A stretch of DNA of 9,800 bases. Source: Wenzhouxiangella sp. GTDB taxonomy: Bacteria > Pseudomonadota > Gammaproteobacteria > Xanthomonadales > Wenzhouxiangellaceae. The number at the start of each line of letters is the position of its first letter. Position 1 is the first letter of the stretch. The notes under the pieces are model-generated. The model did no database searches, was not told the origin of the DNA, and was given only the letters and a program-made list of their open reading frames with translations. Shown one piece after another: positions 7,473 to 9,800 of the stretch. Location of the stretch: positions 1 to 9,800 of the forward strand of contig JAASTB010000055.1 of NCBI GenBank assembly GCA_021767625.1, in the 5' to 3' direction. The position numbers were made by a program, and so were the translations under genes.

Positions 7473-8501
7473 CTTGCCGACGGTCTGGCCCGATTCGATC
7501 CGGCGCTGGGCCTCGGCGGCCTCCGGCAGGGGGCGAGACTCGACCGGTAGCGGTTCCAGGCGGCCGTCGGCAAAGCGTTCGAGCAGCCATTCCATGCCCT
7601 CGCGCATGGTCGGCGCGTGAGACTGCAGGAAGCTCAGGTTGGCGGCCAGCACGCTGCGGTTGGACTGGGTCATGTCCATGGGATTGAAGCGCGGGGTTCG
7701 CAGCCAGTCCAGCGCCAGCGAAACCCAGTTGCGCCGGCCGTTTTTCGGCAGCATGGAGGCAAAGCCGTAGACCAATAGCCGACCGGTCGGCGCCAGGTGC
7801 TCGTAGCTCTGCTTGAGCGTGGCCACGCCGTTGGCGTCGAACACTGCATCGAATCCGTCCGGGGCCAGGCGCTCGGCCTCTTCCCAGAGATTGCTCCGGG
7901 ACTTGTCGATCACGGCCTCGGCCCCCATCGTGCGGGCGTGCTCGACCTTGTGCGAGGCGCCAACCACGCCCACGGCGCGAACGCCGGCCAGGCGGGCGAG
8001 CTGCAGCAAGGCCGAACCCACGCCGCCGGCTGCGGAGTGGATCAGCCAGGTTTCTCCCGCTTGCGGATGGAGCTGTCGGTGCACCATCCACCAGGCAGTC
8101 AGGAAAACCGTGGGAATCGTGGCCGACTGCTCGAAATTCAGTCGGGCCGGTTTGGGAAAGACGCCTCCGGCGGGCAGGCACAAGTGGCTGGCGTAGCCGT
8201 TGAACAGCGTCAGGCCGATGACCTCGTCGCCCGGGCGCCAGCCCTCGACACCGTCACCGAGCGCGACAATCGTGCCGGCCACTTCGAAACCCGGCGTGAT
8301 GGGGTAACCGTGGAGCTTCTTCGCCGAGGCGTAGAGACCCATGCGGATGATGCCGTCGGCGTAGTTGACGCCGCAGGCCCGGCAGGCGATGACCACTTCG
8401 CCCGGCCCGGGCGCGGGAACCGTCTCCTCGAGAAGCCTGAGCACGTCGAAACCGCCCGGCCGGTCGATCACGATCCGGCGCATCGGGCCGCCGGCGTTCA
8501 C
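7455..8501 (-). CDS. Zinc-free MDR-family oxidoreductase (quinone reductase/VAT1-like)
   Basis: A 348-residue NAD(P)-dependent medium-chain dehydrogenase/reductase. The N-terminal GroES-like part has G-P-G-E-V-V-I-A-C-R-A-C-G-V-N-Y-A-D (32-49) and PGFEVAGTI (70-78). The Rossmann motif is AAGGVGSALLQLARLAG (157-173). The catalytic and structural zinc cysteines of alcohol dehydrogenases are missing, as in quinone reductases and VAT1-like proteins; G-Y-P-I-T-P-G-F-E fits the latter. The likely reaction is NADPH-dependent reduction of a quinone or enone; the substrate is unknown. I chose the GTG at 8501: it overlaps the SET gene's stop (GTGA) and AAGGAG lies 10 bases before it. The ATG at 8483 is where family similarity starts and remains possible, but has no ribosome site. 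It is the last gene of a three-gene run. Confidence 0.9.
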   Translation of the reverse strand: MNAGGPMRRIVIDRPGGFDVLRLLEETVPAPGPGEVVIACRACGVNYADGIIRMGLYASAKKLHGYPITPGFEVAGTIVALGDGVEGWRPGDEVIGLTLFNGYASHLCLPAGGVFPKPARLNFEQSATIPTVFLTAWWMVHRQLHPQAGETWLIHSAAGGVGSALLQLARLAGVRAVGVVGASHKVEHARTMGAEAVIDKSRSNLWEEAERLAPDGFDAVFDANGVATLKQSYEHLAPTGRLLVYGFASMLPKNGRRNWVSLALDWLRTPRFNPMDMTQSNRSVLAANLSFLQSHAPTMREGMEWLLERFADGRLEPLPVESRPLPEAAEAQRRIESGQTVGKLALIP

Positions 8502-8863
8502 GCTTCCTCTTCTCCTTCGTCTTCTTCCTCGTCCTCGTCGTCCCAGCCGTAGTCGAAGGTGATCTCCTCGTCGGGCTCGATCGCGCGCAGGGCGTAGAGT
8601 TCATCGCCCCACCAGTCGGCGTTGGGCTCGGCTGAATGATTGAGGAAACGCATCTCGTTGACGCCGTCGATGCCTTCCCATTCCTCCGTGTCTTCGTTCC
8701 AGAGCCACAGGACGTGCATGCCGTCGTCCTCGGCGTCCGGTCCTTCGTAGGTGCCGATGTACTCCTCGGGCTGGATGCGGCGGCGGGCGAAAAGGCCGCG
8801 GCCGTGAATCTCGGAATCGGCCACGTAGGCCACGGGATTGTCGTCGTATCGTTCTTCGCTCAT
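8498..8863 (-). CDS. Small SET-domain protein with acidic tail
   Basis: A 121-residue protein made of a compact SET domain. Visible motifs are H-G-R-G-L-F-A (20-26), Y-I-G-T-Y-E-G (35-41), R-F-L-N-H-S (72-77) with P-N-A (80-82), and E-E-I-T-F-D-Y-G (99-106). These are the S-adenosylmethionine and catalytic-core blocks, including the N-H-S pseudoknot and the catalytic Tyr105 context. Family knowledge: SET domains methylate lysines, mostly in eukaryotes; bacterial copies of this small type are widespread and mostly uncharacterised. The pre-SET and post-SET cysteine clusters are absent. Residues 108-120 are nearly all Asp/Glu. The ATG overlaps the upstream gene's stop (ATGA) and its own stop overlaps the downstream GTG, so it is tightly coupled on both sides. 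Target unknown; activity is inferred from intact motifs. Confidence 0.9.
   Translation of the reverse strand: MSEERYDDNPVAYVADSEIHGRGLFARRRIQPEEYIGTYEGPDAEDDGMHVLWLWNEDTEEWEGIDGVNEMRFLNHSAEPNADWWGDELYALRAIEPDEEITFDYGWDDEDEEEDEGEEEA
8512..8517 (-). promoter_or_regulatory. Ribosome binding site inside the SET acidic-tail codons
   Basis: The minus strand reads AAGGAG with a 10-base spacer to the GTG at 8501. It is formed by the Glu-rich tail codons of the SET gene, so tail composition and initiation of the oxidoreductase are linked. It decides the start of the oxidoreductase. Confidence 0.55.
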
Positions 8864-9795
8864 GTTTGTGCGGGCCGCAGGCGGCCGGTCTCGGGATCGG
8901 TGTGGAGTTGGTCGGTGGCGTCGAAACGCGTCAGGCCGCGCGCGGCGAGATCGCGCATCACCCGGTTGGCCGATTCCGGCCGCAGCGGATAGATGTGCAT
9001 CATGCGGCCGTCCTCGACCACGGTCCAGGCAACCAGGCCGATGTCGGGATGCTGATGGACGGTGATGCCGTCAGTGTGTTCGGTGGCACCGGTGGATTCG
9101 ATCATGGCGCTGTAGTCGTCGTCGAAGACGACAGGATCGCCCGGGAGGGCGTGCCATTCGATGCCGTGACTGTCGAGCAGGGTGGTCAGGGTGCGGAATG
9201 CGCGCAGCCACAGGGCAAACTCGTCGGGTTCGCCGTCGAACTGGTCGAGGCTGGAGAAGGGCAGGTCGATGCGCCGGGCTCGGGCGTCCCAGCGGGCATT
9301 CAGTCCGGCCGGCAGTTCGTGCTCGTGGTCGCGATCGGCTTCGACCAGAATCTTTTCAACCACCGGCCAGAAGCCGCCCAGCCCGGCGCTGTCGAGCTGG
9401 ACATGCTGCAGGGCGACCAGGTCGGCCAGGGTCAGAAGCTGGCCGTGCACCGTATCAATGCCCGCCGCCTCTGCCAGGAGGGCGCGCGCGGGCGGGTCGA
9501 TGCTGCCGCGTTCGAAGAGTGCTTCCTCGAGCCGTTCCTTCAGTGAATCGGCCTGGTCGGCCGGGCACAGCAGCGTCATCGGCAGGGCGAGGAACTGGCC
9601 CTGCGGAGGCTCCTGGGGCGGCTGCAGTTGTTCGTGCGGCATCCGCGAGCAATGCGAGCCGATTGCCAGGATGCGCGGTTCGAATCCGCGCTCGCGCAGC
9701 GTCGATTCGGCCAGGTCTTCCAGCGCACACCAGGCCGGAAAGCCGGGGCGCATCAGCTCGAAGGGCTCGAACAGGCCCGCGCCGAGCACCAGCAT
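8860..9795 (-). CDS. Conserved-looking protein of unknown function, start possibly outside window
   Basis: At least 311 residues, soluble, acidic, with no signal peptide or membrane helix. It opens MLVLGAGLFEPFELMRPGFP, then A-W-C-A-L-E-D-L-A-E-S; a middle part holds LLTLADLVALQHVQLDSAG, and the C-terminal third is Asp/Glu- and His-rich (around TVHQHPDIGLVAW). I do not recognise the family. The ATG at 9795 is only five bases from the window edge, so no ribosome site can be judged; the frame stays open to the edge and the true start may lie further upstream. Codon use matches the neighbours. Its TGA overlaps the SET gene's ATG, making it the first visible gene of the run of unknown, SET and oxidoreductase genes. 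An inverted repeat (GGCCGC-AG-GCGGCC, 8873-8886) lies in its last codons, just before the SET start. Confidence 0.75.
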   Translation of the reverse strand: MLVLGAGLFEPFELMRPGFPAWCALEDLAESTLRERGFEPRILAIGSHCSRMPHEQLQPPQEPPQGQFLALPMTLLCPADQADSLKERLEEALFERGSIDPPARALLAEAAGIDTVHGQLLTLADLVALQHVQLDSAGLGGFWPVVEKILVEADRDHEHELPAGLNARWDARARRIDLPFSSLDQFDGEPDEFALWLRAFRTLTTLLDSHGIEWHALPGDPVVFDDDYSAMIESTGATEHTDGITVHQHPDIGLVAWTVVEDGRMMHIYPLRPESANRVMRDLAARGLTRFDATDQLHTDPETGRLRPAQT

Positions 9796-9800
9796 GCAAC

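Overview
The window reads as chromosomal DNA from a high-GC Gammaproteobacterium. The gene set (Uup-type ABC-F ATPase, YajQ, ChaC, NfeD plus SPFH pair, a type IV pilin-like domain) would suit a relative of the Xanthomonadales or Chromatiales, but that placement is inference from content, since no rRNA or other marker gene is present. Coding density is very high, no gap exceeds 150 bases, and I saw no tRNA, insertion sequence, CRISPR array or phage gene.

Layout. Bases 1-1361 (minus) hold a GNAT acetyltransferase, an NfeD-family membrane protein and the start of an SPFH/QmcA-like protein, read in that order as a probable operon with its promoter near 1397-1425. Divergently, 1509-3395 (plus) encodes Uup. 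Its stop codon lies in a perfect GC hairpin. Next, 3427-3564 (minus) is a 45-residue DUF3096-type membrane protein. Bases 3677-6336 (minus) hold two translationally coupled genes: a 715-residue lipoprotein whose last 130 residues look like a type IV pilin, then a ChaC-type gamma-glutamylcyclotransferase. Divergent from these, 6479-7472 (plus) carries yajQ and a small secreted NTF2-like protein. Bases 7455-9795 (minus) form a tight run of three genes joined by 4-base overlaps: a protein of unknown function, a small SET-domain protein with an acidic tail, and a zinc-free MDR-family oxidoreductase.

The most unusual item is the lipoprotein-pilin chimera (4189-6336). The pilin transmembrane helix and the C-terminal cysteine pair are recognisable, but the prepilin cleavage site and Glu5 are gone, and about 560 residues of unknown function precede it. 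The second is the SET-domain gene, whose GA-rich acidic-tail codons also supply the ribosome binding site of the next gene.
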